Shown: piece after piece, positions 1 through 12,600 of the stretch
Position numbering within the stretch: position 1 is the stretch's first letter
Layout of the letters: every line of letters starts with the position of its first letter
Assembly (NCBI GenBank): GCA_013396755.1
Contig: VWZF01004054.1
Coordinates: forward strand, 1,057,230 to 1,121,229
DNA length: 64,000 nucleotides
Direction of reading: 5' to 3'
From: Sclerurus mexicanus
Lineage: Eukaryota; Chordata; Aves; Passeriformes; Furnariidae
Notes under the pieces: generated by a model
What the model was told of the DNA's origin: nothing
Seen by the model: only the letters and a program-made list of their open reading frames with translations
Databases searched by the model: none
Made by a program: the position numbers and the translations under genes

Positions 1-3000
1 AGAGAGTGAGTGCTCTCTGTTGCTGGTGTTCAGCATCTCTGAAAGCCAAGCTCTGAGGTGTGTTTGAAAGTTTTCACAAGGAGGTAGCCAGCTTCCTCTA
101 GAGATGGTTTTGGAGCACCTTTTGAAGCTCCCCATACCTGGGTTTCCTTACACTTTGCTCTCACTCTCCTTCCCACATTCCCCCCACAGGACAATTGATT
201 AATATGCAATATTACTCAGACTGGAAGCAGGCAATAAATACAGGCGTACTTTCCTCAGTTTCACTAATCCTGACATTAGATTCATTATATTTTACATCAG
301 CCCATGATCCATTTCTGTTGTTGTTTAAATGGAGGCAACCTGCACATGGCAGTTTGCTTTCAGGGATAATTTACAGTGATGGAAAGGTGGATAAAAAGCA
401 TCCATTTCATCCATGAAGTATTTACACTGCTGGAAAGGCATTCTGTGCTCATGAAATAACCACACTGAAACACTTCCAACTCTTTTACAGCTTCATAAAG
501 ATTCTGGCAAGGGCATCCATTAATGCAGTGAAAGTATATTTTCTTTATAAACTGTCTTATGCCTTCCATCTGTCTTCTTGTTGCCTTAGCACATCTACCA
601 ATGCACGGAGGAGAAATTTGGAAAAGTAAAGGAAAAAAAAACAACTACCTGTTAGAACAGCTCCTTTTTCTTACTCTGTACTTGCACTTCTTGTTTCTCT
701 CTGTACTGAAGATCTCTTTCATGAGATCAGATAAGCCTATGCTCTCTGCTAATAATGAGGCTCCTTTTTTCCTAGTAGATGAGATTTCTTTGATCTTTTT
801 TCTTTCAGTGTAAAAAGAAGTTCCCAAGTGGAGATGAGGCAGATTCACAAGGACATGGGGTGATAGGACAAGAGGGAATGGCCTTAAGCTGAAGGATGCT
901 TGATTTAAATGAAAGATTAGGAAGAAATTCCTCCCTGTGAGGGTGGGCAGGCCCTGGCACAGGTTGCCCAGAGAAGCTGTGGGTGCCCCATCCCTGGGAG
1001 TGTCCAAGGCCAGGTTGGACAGGGCTTGGAGCAACCTGGGCTAGTGGAAGGTGTCCCTGCCCATGGCAGGGGGTGGGACTAGGTGATCTTTAAGGTCCCT
1101 TCCCACCCAAGCAACTCAGTGATTCCATGAATTCAATATTTTTACTTTTACCTTAATATCCTTAGTTTGTTTTCCTTTAAAACACAAAGCCAAGTTGTAA
1201 CATACTTAATTGTTGATGAGAGCCTGTTAAATTCATGGTATTGGATCATTCGTTCAACTGAAGTTATTGCATAGATTTATGCTTGTCTAATAAATATTAT
1301 ATGGATGTACATACATACATCTACCCACTATTTTTGCTGTGTTATTTTTAATATTTAGATTCTCTAAGTATTTAAATGCCTCTGGGCTTCCAGTATTCTA
1401 TAAATGACTCGAGTGCTGGTAATGACTACATCACTCCTGTAGAGCAGAGGTTTGCAGTGCAAGTAGAACTAAAATAATTGCTTCAATCATTTCAAATGTT
1501 AGGCTTCAAAATAAAATCAAAGGTTTAATTTTGAGTTTCCCAGGTTTCAAATGTTGTTAATGTCAGTTAACATTAAAATAGGGGTTTGTTTGCTTTTTTA
1601 ACCCATAAGTGACTGTGTCTATTTAGACTTCTCTTCAGCTTTCAATGCCTTTATTTTGCTTTACCTGGGAATGAATATTTTCTTCCTCTTTGCTGTGATT
1701 TTCAATAGTGCCTTTCTTTCAGTCAGTGTTTCCTTTGAAACCTTCAAGGTATGCTTCCTTAGCAGTCACTTTTTCAGCACAAAACAGAATGAAAACTCAA
1801 GTGTATTGCAATTGTGGGCCCTGATGCTCCACTTTCCTCTGGTTAGATGGACCTTTGCCTCTGTGAAGAGTGTAATTGATGTCAGCAGGGCTCTACACAG
1901 AAGCAGCAGTCTCAATAGTGGGTCAAATTGCAGGATTGTGTCCCTATTACCACTGGCTCTACATTATCCCTTATTATGTAAGATAACTACTAGTTATATT
2001 CTAAAGCTTTTCAGTAGAACTGTGATAGCATAACTTTTCAAATAGGATAAAGCTGGGTGATGGGCAATAAATTAAATTAGAATCAAGATGAGACCATCAA
2101 GCCTTGCCACTTCAACTTGAATTGCTTTGTTACGGTCTGAAAGGAAAAAGCCTTTTGAGTTCACATAGCTACCTCAACTCTTTAACATATAGATAGTAAA
2201 ATGCCATTAGTGCCAAGCTTCTGGAGCCTTTGAGTCTTTCAGTGGTGACAAGAGGTGCATATCATGGCACACTACAGCCCAGTTAGGTAGTGGGTAAAAG
2301 CTTCAATTGGGATTACAATAAAATGAGATTACTCAGAGGAAGTGCAGCACATCAAATTGAATTGAACTGCCAGAGCTGAAAGGCATCCTCCTCATACATT
2401 CAGCTAATTTTTTTGCCAGCTGGTTATTTCTCTATTAACCAAATAGTTGAGACTCACGTAGTTATCTCAGGCTTTAAAGCATAGGAGATAGTGGGATAAC
2501 CAATCAACTGAAAAATACTTTTAATTCCAGTGGGTCCTGAAGTGTTTTACTGACTATGAGAAGGTTGTAAAGGGCAATAACAATTACTTGACTTGCGTTT
2601 CAGTGGCAGTTTCAAGTTTCCACCTTGAGAGTGGAATGTGGCACTTTCCAGGCTGTACTGTAACAGTGCCCATGGGAGATGAGTATCATAAATACAGTGC
2701 ATTATGAGAATTGCTTGGGCTGGAATTTGACTGACTGGATACAGGATTTAACAGTTATATGACTAATGCAGTAAGATCCTCACAGCAGGATTCATCACCC
2801 TTATGTTTCTAAAAGTCAGATATCTAAATTTGTGCCAGTTACCCAGAGGTTCTTGTGGAGGCACTGGAGATGAGGACAGGGCATCTCACCTACAGAGAGG
2901 GGAGGAGAAGATACCTGGGGTGAGCTGCTCTCTGGAGGGACCTGTTTGTCCCCGTGGATGTTGATGGTTGATCAAGACTGGCTCAGTTACCTAAATTTTA

Positions 3001-3563
3001 GATACACAAATTTAAGTGGGATGAATCTTCATCACTGTGGTCATAAATGGGTTCTCAGTTGGTAATCAGAGGCCAAGACAGTGACTCTCGATTGTGTGGT
3101 GACAGGTCTCTTACCAGCCTATTTATGTTACTTCTGCATTAACCCCCGTGGATTAGCTGGTAGAATCCAGTTCTCTCACTAAATACAATGGACTACGAGC
3201 AGAGCAAGACTGAAATATGTGGTAAACCCTCCTAAAGTTTCCTTTTCAAATGTCACAAAACACTCCTGCATTTTGTCCTGTTGGGATGTTGGCTGATAGG
3301 TAAAGACTGCCAGGGATAATGGTGCAATTTTGGTAATGGTTGCCCAGCAATGAGAGGTACTTGTGATGCTCAGGGCTTGGGATTACTTGGCTTTAACCTG
3401 AGCTGCCTTTTAGCCTGTAGTGATAACCTTCAAAATATATAGTGGGGAAATAGCTTTCATAACATGTTTTTCTGCAATTTTTTAAATTGTTCTTGTCTGG
3501 AAAGTTTAATCTTTAATGACCTAGAGATGACTCATAAATCATCTTTTATGTATATATTTATAG
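1..3563 (+). other. CDK5RAP2: Probable CDK5RAP2 intron upstream of the first recognised exon
   Basis: No coding exon is recognised here. The first exon I can support starts at 3564 with two bases of a split codon, so at least one earlier exon exists to the left. The open frames in this stretch (for example 1656-2033) have no coiled-coil or CDK5RAP2 character and no suitable splice sites. A CR1 fragment lies at about 850-1130. The rest is unremarkable AT-rich DNA. A small exon could have been missed. Confidence 0.6.
850..1130 (+). mobile_element. CR1 LINE, 3' fragment, sense orientation
   Basis: This is a 5'-truncated CR1 tail. It shows the usual order: a block reading GGAAGAAATTCCTCCCTGTGAG, then GCACAGGTTGCCCAGAGAAG, the core around TCCAAGGCCAGGTTGGACAG, then GATCTTTAAGGTCCCTTCC and a closing GTGATTCCATG. 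The overlapping minus-strand ORF at 645-1034 is a by-product of the repeat. It lies in the presumed upstream intron of CDK5RAP2. Confidence 0.93.
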
Positions 3564-3680
3564 GTTCTGCAAACATTTTTATCCATGGCTCAGAGCAGCA
3601 TAATTCCCTGACTTCTGAAATACATTTCCTGAGGAAGCAAAATCAAGTTCTGAATGCAATGCTAGCAAAAGGATCCAGAG
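3564..3680 (+). CDS. CDK5RAP2: CDK5RAP2 coding exon a (first in window)
   Basis: The acceptor is TATATTTATAG ending at 3563 and the donor is GAG|GTAAAA at 3681. The exon begins with two bases of a split codon and ends with one. It encodes coiled-coil sequence containing SLTSEIHFLRKQNQVLNAML, which closely matches a segment of vertebrate CDK5RAP2. The ATG upstream at 3464 is intronic and is not a start codon for this gene. Confidence 0.92.
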
Positions 3681-6600
3681 GTAAAAATATAAACTGTGCT
3701 TTACAGGAGTAGCCTGCAACTCATTCCAGATCGGAAAACAATGAAATACAGTTCACTCATTAAACTGATTCAACCATTCTCCCCACCCCTGAAATTCTAT
3801 GCTCAACCATAAGCATTCAAGCTGGGATTAACAATAACAGAGTAGCAGCTGTTATTTTCTTATAGTCTATGAAAAAGCTGATTTAGTTAAAAATCATAGC
3901 TTTTAGTGGGCGTTATAGATACCTTTTGTTTCTTCTTGTTTCAGATAAACAGAAGGAAAACGAAAAGTTAAGAGAATCTCTTTCTAAAAAGAATGCAATC
4001 ATTGAGCATCTTCAGGAGGATCACGAATGCATCAAGAAGGAAAACGAAAAGTTGCAAAAACAAATTTGCCAAAAGGAAGATGAAATCAGATACCTGACAT
4101 GTCAAATTTACAGCAGTCGTAATGAATTAAACAGGTATTGATTCTGTCCACATTTAAACAGTCATTTAGAGAAGAAGATTGTCAGTGTGACAAGCACGTG
4201 TTTAGCCAAAGCCATTAACATTAATGAGGTGCATGGATATATTCAAAAGGCGAGGGAAGAATTACAGAGGAATGGATTTTAGATTTTGAAAAAAAAATAA
4301 AGAATGTAACTCAGCTGTTTATTGGGACTTAACAGGTTGCAGACAGAAATTAATATAAAGCAACATCAGCTCTCTGAGAGTGACAAGTTACTGCAGTCGC
4401 TGCGCACTGAGATCAAGGTGTATGAAAAGCTGGAAGAAGCAAGAAGGAAGAGGACAGGTATAAATGCACTAGTGGCTCTTCCCTTTGCCCCTGCAACCCT
4501 TCCCTCTGAATGTGACCTTGTCAAAGGACAGTAGGGCTGGGTCACTGTTTCTTTGCTGCTTCTTGTGTCTGCTGTGCAAAGAGAGCTGACAACTTGCTGA
4601 TCAAATGCTGCTTTTTACTTGGTGTCACTGCAAGGCTGAGATGTGTGAGATGCTGACTACACTCCCCCCAAGTTTCCTTTATCTTTTTAGCTAAGCTGAA
4701 AACAAGAATTGAAGATTTAGTGGCTCAGGCTGGATGAGCTTCATGGGGATCTTAGATATTTACTTGTCATCTAAATGCCTGCTGTGTCCTCGCAGGTCGT
4801 GCTTACTCAGGTAGCTTGTGCTTTCTCTTGGCTGAAGGTGAGGTATGGCTTCTCCCTGGGGCTGGGAGAAGTGCTGGCACTGCTTTCTGAATGAGCTGTT
4901 TAATAATTTCCCATCCACTTTGCTGTCACTAAAGGTGAGAAGGGGACTGAAGCTCACCTGAGTTCTTCCTGCCGCTCCTGAGGGAGCTGTGCCACCACGT
5001 AGCTGTTGGTGTGCCGAGGTAAAAGAGTGCAATGCTGTTCATTGCTGCATACCCCTCACAGATCAGCAAAATCCCTATTGGATGTTCTTATAAAAGCTGA
5101 TTTTTAATTCCTGCTACTCCAGTATGCCCTGCTGCCACTGGATTTCCTGCCTGGCTGCAGCAGAAGAGCCCTGTTGGCACACGGCTTGAAGCCAGAGTTG
5201 GCTCAGGGTGGAAGTGATTCTCCTTGTGGAGCTGGTGATGTCATTAGAGAGGAACAGCACCCTCCTCATGCAGCTCAGCCCCTTCCCACTGGCTGGAGAA
5301 CACCCTGAGCAGTTTGATCGCAGTAGGAAACAATTGTTTGTGTGCTGATCTCTTTTTATGAAAAGGCAAACACAGCCCTTGCTTTTTTTCAGGTTCAGAT
5401 TTGTTCCTCTTGTTGCCAGGTGATCACCACTTTGCTTTTTTTTTCTGTGTATAAAATTAAACTCCCAATTCTACTTCATCCTTCCTTTGCACTCTGAGGT
5501 TACCCATTCCTTTTTCTTACCCCAGACGGCGCATTACTGAGCTTCAAATGTTGTAAATCCTCTTCATTCTCTATCACATTTGTTAGCTTTTGGCATGAAA
5601 CTTTAGTAGCATTTACAGACAAAGTGAAAAATACTTTTCAGCTCTTTAAATCTTTCAAGGTTAGAAGCAATTAAGATGTGCTTTCTTGTTTATCTTTATT
5701 CTGTTTGTAGTTAATATTGAGGATAAGATTGGCTATAACTTACTTGCTGAGCATTCTAGTGGCTAATACTTTCTAATTGTTAAAGATGTTTAAAATTTTT
5801 AAAATTGTCTCAGATCCCAGATGTGATGCCTCAGAAGAATTCCAAAAAGAACAGAATAATCCACTTGACTTACATGAACTCTTGACTGAAATACAGAGTC
5901 TGCGAGTACAGCTGGAAAGGAGCATCGAGACCAACAAGTCCTTGCATGAAAAACTAGAGGAACAGCTTTCAAAAGGAAAGAGAGAGGAAGTGGGATCAGT
6001 GTCAGCTGTTAATATCAACTGTCTCCTCAAACAAGGATCTCAGCACTGTGCAGGAGTGAATGGTACTGTGCTGTGTGTGCTTTCGTGGTGCTGTAGCACC
6101 TGTGCCTTGTTCTTTAAAGGTGCTCTAAAGGCCTTATACAACATCAGCTGCACTCAAATCCCCTTCCCGTTAGAGCTGGTAATGCAGGGGATGTGAAGTG
6201 CACACTGCACTGTCTTAGAGCCTTTTCTTTCAAGGAAAGTATTTGCAGAGTCTCTGGGACAGGAGGATGCCTGCAATAAATTGCCATGAATTTTGCTTAC
6301 CTGGGGGTTCTATTTTCACTCCAGGGCTCTGTAGTGTTTGCTAAGGGTGAGTTTGTATTACTCAAGAATGATCAATAAGTGCACTAAATGGGCTCTGGAT
6401 AAATCAGTTGTCCCCTTCTTGCCCTTAAGAAATATTTTACCTTTATTTCAATCAGTGTTAAGTGATGCTGTTTTAGCAAATGAAGGGAAATGTTTACACT
6501 CAGGGTTAGGTTATTGTTCCAATATAAATGTCCATGGGATACAGAGGGCACGAGAATCTTCTTCCTTACCGCTTAAAGTGCTCTGCACAGTAACAGCTTT

Positions 6601-9600
6601 CCATACATCCAGCATAAAGCCACATGGACCAGAAAAACTCCTTGGAATATCAACAGCTGACGTTTGTTAGCTTTTTTAGATAAGCTGTCTTAACTTAGAG
6701 CTGCTTAGGGAATTTGGAAGGTCTGAAGAGGGTATTAGAGACAGTCTTTACTCTGATAATGTGGAGAGTGTCATACTTCTTGTGGAGTTAATGGGAAGTG
6801 TACATTTGTTAATTAAAATATGCTCATCAGGATGTATTTTAGATATTTTTACTATGATGTGATTTTGGGAGGTATCTAGAACTTTGAATAGATGCTAAAA
6901 TATAAGAGTAGGGAAATACTGGAAGATGAATGGCATAATACTAGAAAATTAGCTGGTTTTTCTATTTCCCGAGTCCAAGTGCAGCATCAGCAATACAAGG
7001 AACAGAAGCAGAGCTGGGAAGTTTTTTTAATGCACATAAACATCTACTGATAGAGTTTTCCTTCTCCCTTTTTATATATAGAAAATCTTTGCAAATGCCC
7101 TGCTGCCAGCAGAAACATTTGTGAGCAGCAGAAGCAGAGGAGTGGACGCTGCATTTCATCAGGGAAACCAGGTACATCCAAGTGTGTTTTTAGTGTGTGT
7201 TATGACCCTGAGATTAGCTCAGCGGCCCACTGCTAATAATGCCAAGGTTGTGGGTTCAATCCCTGTATGAGACATTCACTTTGAAGATCCTTGTGTGTCC
7301 CTTCCAACTCGGAATATTCCATGATTCTGTAACTATCAGTACCAATACCACAGACTTGCTGTTTAAGGGAAATCTAGTGTAAATTAGTTCTACCTGGAAG
7401 GATAAAAGAACAACACTCTTTTTCTGTCCCAGGTACACTCCCAGCCCCTCAGGATGATTCAGACAGTGCTTCCCACTGCAGCAGCACCTCCTGCTCCAGC
7501 ACCACGTGCACCCCTCGCCTGGTGCCCGGGCACGGGATGTGGGCGGACAAGAACGGGCGCCACGTGCTGGGGCTCATCGAGGACTACGAGGCCCTGAGGA
7601 AACAGATCACAGAGGGGCAGCAGGTCCTGGCAGAAATGGACATTTCTCTGAGAGACATCACTGGTACGACGCTGCAGGAGCCTGGAGTAAAGGTGAGCAG
7701 AGAAAGCTGCTAAAGGAGGGTCAATGTATAGAAGAAGAACCAGGTTTATTGTGCAGAAGGCACTGAATAACTCGGGGCACCTCAACCTGGACAGTCCAGG
7801 TCTCATCTAGATGCTGGCAGTTATTTCTGATGCTGAGTTAATGAGGCTGTGGATAAATTAGTTAATTTTGGTGCTTTAAGAAATCTTACTTCTACTTGCA
7901 ACTGGAAATGAGGTGAAACTACTTGCTTTTATATCAAAATTGGTGTTTGCTACACTGGAAATGATAAAAAGGCTGAATAAAAGCAACAGCAGAAAACCCC
8001 GGGTAAAAGTCAAAAACACTTTAAAGAGAGCTGAAAGTAGGGGTGTGTAAAAGTAATCTAAGGATAAAAATAATTGGGATTTTGTTGTAATGAAGGTTTC
8101 AGATAAATGCAGGAAACATGAGACAATTAAAAGAAATGTGATATAGAGCTGATAAAGTTCCCCACTTAGCTGAATTCAGCCCTTTAGTAGCACCAGGTTG
8201 TAACTGTACATTAATGATTGATTTATGCTAATGAGGGTTGTTTCATATTACATTCCTATTCAGGGAAGCTTTTTAATGTTTTTCCACTTCATGGTATCTG
8301 TTGAACATTTTAGCAATATCAGTGGCTAGTTCAGAAACTTGAATATCTCATTAATGATCAAATATTGTCTTCTAGGACACAGTGTTCCATCCTTTCTGCA
8401 TCCTGTGACAGTGATAGCAAGTCATGGTGCTCTTGCTGTAATCTTAAACATAGCCAATAAAATGTTTGTACTGTCCTGAATAGTGTCAGTCCTTTTCCTC
8501 TAGAATCAGGAGAACTAGTTAGTGTTTATTTCTGCTCATTTTTTCTAATGTAATGTTGTTAATTTCTGGACACAGTTAATGATGGCATATTTTGGGTGGA
8601 TTGAAAAGATAAATTTGCCTACAAGCTTCAATTAAAGGGAAGGGACAGTGTGTACATGTCTGTGGCATCTAATAAGGAACGAAGAAACTTAAGCCCCAAC
8701 AGGAAAGGCTTGGAACAGGCATTGAAAACAACAGCCAGTGGTAAAAATAATGAACCACTGCATGGAGGGTGCTCAGAGACACTTACTGGAGGCAATTTTA
8801 AGAATAGATTATGCCAGTGTTTGAAAGGTTCCATGTAACGCTTTCCTGCCTTGGAGTGGGAAAGGAAAATAAGTGACTAATGAAGGTCCTTTTCACCTCT
8901 ATGATTTTATGATAGTATATAAGTTGTAAAAATCATTCTTGCTGTTCTTCAAAAATCAGAAGGTCTTAACTGCAGGGATAAATTTGTGCTACTTATTTTT
9001 GCAGTTATAATTAGTGAAGCTGTTGAAGGTGCAGTCTTCAACAATTCTGAAATTCTTTTTGTGGTATCGCATGTGTGCTCACCCAGGAAAATGATGCCTG
9101 AATGACAGTTAAGACTCTCTGAAGTATCATATATTTCCAAATGACCTAGTTAACATACTGATAATGACTGAAAAAGTAATCTCTCTAAGTTTTTAACTTG
9201 TTTTGTTGGTGTAAAGATAAAAGCAGTAAGTTTCACAATTTGCAGTTTCCCATCAAGCTTTACATCATTGAATTTCCAGACTACTTAGCAAATGGGATGT
9301 TTTATGTGACAGGAGGATTCTGGTTAGATAACAATGCTAAATAAATATTCAGATGATATTGTGCATGGGGCAGGAACTGCAAATGCTTTTCTTTCATTAC
9401 CCTTCCCCCTTCTATAGCACCATTGCTTTGGTAATTCATTTGCTCCCCTCACATTCTTTCCCTCCTTTATTTCACATTTATGCAATTTCTTCAATTTGGT
9501 TTTCTCATCTGTCAGCAGAGGAAAACATTTTATGTGTGTCCTGATAGTTATTTTAGCATTAAATGGAACAGTTTAAAGGGTCTGCTAAGGAAGAAACATC

Positions 9601-12600
9601 TATATTGCTTAAATTGATGTCTGTAATCATTGACTTTCAAATAACATGACACAAAATGCAAATGGAGAAAGAAGAGAGTTGCCAACTGTTACCATGTGGC
9701 AGAGCAAATCTAGTAAATATAATCTATTGTTAATCATGGTTATTGATTAGGATAAATCCCCTCCCTCCCTGAAATTCTCAGATAATGCATAATTCAGCAG
9801 CCTTTGTTAACTAACAGATTAGTTTTTATGGCACACAATGACTGTGGGCATTATCTTAAATATGAAATCATGCCAACTGGATTAAAGCCATTCATTAAAA
9901 TTACTTTTTCATAATGTTTTAAGTATAAAATATAACATATCTCCACTCCTGTGATACAGGTACCAGACCAGGCCTCACTGCATGGCTTTTCCACAAATAC
10001 TCACACAGTACAGCAGATTTTAGAAGAGGCTGCACGTTTACTGAAGCTTCTCTGGAGAGTTTCCCTTCCCCTGAAAGCTGCCCATGGTACTGCTCAGGGC
10101 ACTCAGGTACTGCTGGGTTTGCTTGGGGTTTGTTGGATTTGAGGGGTTTTCTGAACTGTGGTGATGTGTCAGGGAAGATGGGCCAGTTACAAACTGGGAC
10201 AGTCTTTTGAAAATCACGAACCAGTCTCTGGACACGTGGATTTAGACTGTGTGTGTGAGGCTTCCTGTCCTCATCACCTGTGCCCAGGTGGTAATTTACA
10301 GCATACTCTGTATTAAAAATGTCATCTGTAACCCTGCTACAGGATGTTCAGGAAACCCAGGCAGGTGGCAAATGTTCTGCTTCCACAAGAAAAGGTTTGG
10401 GCTCCCTATTATTTGAGCCAAATTCAGTTTGATTATGTGTATGCCAGAAAGAACAGAAACATCAGCAACTTTGATGTAATCTCAGCTACAAAATGTTGTT
10501 GATGCCAAAGCTGTAAAAGAGAATGCTTTTGTAGAAATGTGACAAAACCCCAAGACAAGTTTTATAACATTTTAACTAAAAAGGATTGCACTATGCAAAT
10601 GAATGAAAGTAAACTAAATGAGGAATGAATTATCTCTGCTGTCAGAGTACCACCACTCAGTAATGAAACTGTTTCAAATTCTGGCTTTAAAATAAATCCA
10701 AAGTGTTTTCACTCAGGTTTTTGTATGTGTTTTTTAAGGGAAGTGGGATATTCCTCAAAAACCCTCAAACTTTAGGAAAATAAACATTTTATATATAATT
10801 TCTTAACATTTTTGGTGATATTTTCTAGCATCCTTATATAGAATCACAAAAGCAGAAGGAGTTTGCTGTCTGATAGATTCACTGATGCTTCAGCTCCATG
10901 TTTGGAATGTCTTGGCAAGTGTGTGTGCTTCCATTTTTATCCTGCTGTGTGTAATCTGTGTAGACAGCTACATGTTGGGCTGGATTGCAGTGTCTGAACA
11001 TCCCTCACACACACTCACAGGCCTCTCAGGACGTGGGTGCTGCATCTAAACCTTGATCTAAACCTTGATTCGAATCAGTCACTTAAGAAAATCTGACCTT
11101 AATGTGTGTGGGGATCTGAGTTCCCACGATGCACCTAATTAGAGCCTAATAGAATCTTTTCTAGAGTTTCTTATCCAGCATCCTGAGATCTTAAGGGTAT
11201 TAGATTACTTCTGATGTCTTAAATTCAGGGTATGAAAGAATGTCTCTTGAAGCTTGATTCTAAGAGATATTGAGCATTCACTGCCTGCTCTGCAGCCCCA
11301 CGGGAGTTGTGATTAATCGGTTCTGCAGAGCTAAATACTGGGGGCAGATTCCAGAGGCACATTATTTAACAAGTGGGACAAGATTGAAAATGTACAAGCT
11401 TAAGTTTGCACAAGGGTCCAAACTGGTGACATTGGCAGATGTGTCAGGGCTATTCACCATCCTAGTTTACAAGTTACTAACCACAACCTGGTTGGAACTG
11501 GTGAAAACTGAACCCTTATAATGATACTGTCAAGTAATTTTGCAATTAAACTATCCTGTTCATATGCCCAGTGCCTTTGAGCCATTTGATAAAAGCAGCA
11601 CTGACTGCTAACACTGGAGGAGGAAGCCGGAACCTCTGAACCCGCAGACAAGACACTTGCCTACCCCGTGGCGCTGCCCTTCCCTAACTTTCCTAGTTTA
11701 GAAACAAAAACGGGCACTGGTGTTAAGACTTTCCTCTGACTAGCAGAAAAACTATTTGCACTAAAAGTCAGCTAAGAATTGTAATTGTCTCTTGAGAGAT
11801 GTCATAGAATCACGTGTCATCAGGGGTGTGAATGAGGAAGGACAGGACTCGGTGGTCTTTCACTCTTTTATGTTGTTCATACTCTAAGGAAGATGGAGGG
11901 TGCTTGTACAAAATTACTGAGCGATTTCCAGTGTGTTAGAAAGGATTTTATGTAATAGTTTAATATCACATTTTCTTCTCTTAATTTAGGATGAAGGAAT
12001 GAAAGCAGAAATATTTCGGTTACGTAAGAAACTGTCTGAGCAAGAGAAGAAGTTGCACAGCACAGTGAAACGCTTGCACTCCACAAACCAGCTGAAGGAA
12101 AACATGGAGAAAGTCATCATTGACCAGTGTAAGTGTGTGCTTTATCAATGATTCTCATTTTATTTTTGTAACCTTTAAAATTGGCATTCCCTTGTGCACT
12201 CCCAGCTGAGTGACAGACAGCTCCCGAGGTTCAGGCTGTGCCAGACTGATGGAGCCTCGTTCCAGTTGCCCAAAGTATATCTGGAAACATGAAAACGAGT
12301 GGGACACAGGCAGTATTGGAGCTGTGTTAAGCCAGGTGTCCGTTTGAAGAGATCCATCTCTGCTGCTTTAGAGTTTAATCACTCAGCAGGAGAGCTCTGA
12401 ATGGATCTCTCCTCTACCTTCATGCTACAGCAATATGTGTATTGTGGGAGGAGGATTTAATGTTCTTCTTAAAAAAAATAATTAAAAAAATCCATCCTTC
12501 CCTTTTTTGAAGGGGTGGGACTGAATGGATCATTAGTCTCTGCTGGAGTGGCACTTGTGTTACCAGTAATTCATCTAGACTGGAAAATGTTCCACACCAT

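Noticed and set aside
645..1034. 129-codon minus-strand ORF
   Set aside because: It lies largely in antisense across a CR1 fragment.
2600..2945. Possible upstream CDK5RAP2 exons after TTTCAG at about 2605 or TTACCCAG at about 2848
   Set aside because: The readings are short and not coiled-coil-like, and phase with the exon at 3564 is not supported.
6063..6196. Extension of the CDK5RAP2 exon to the stop at 6194-6196
   Set aside because: The cysteine-rich extension does not resemble the family, while the donor at 6063 keeps phase with the following exons.
7206..7280. tRNA-Ile gene
   Set aside because: A- and B-box-like sequences are present, but the acceptor and anticodon arms do not pair properly and a CR1-like tail follows; it is a SINE head.
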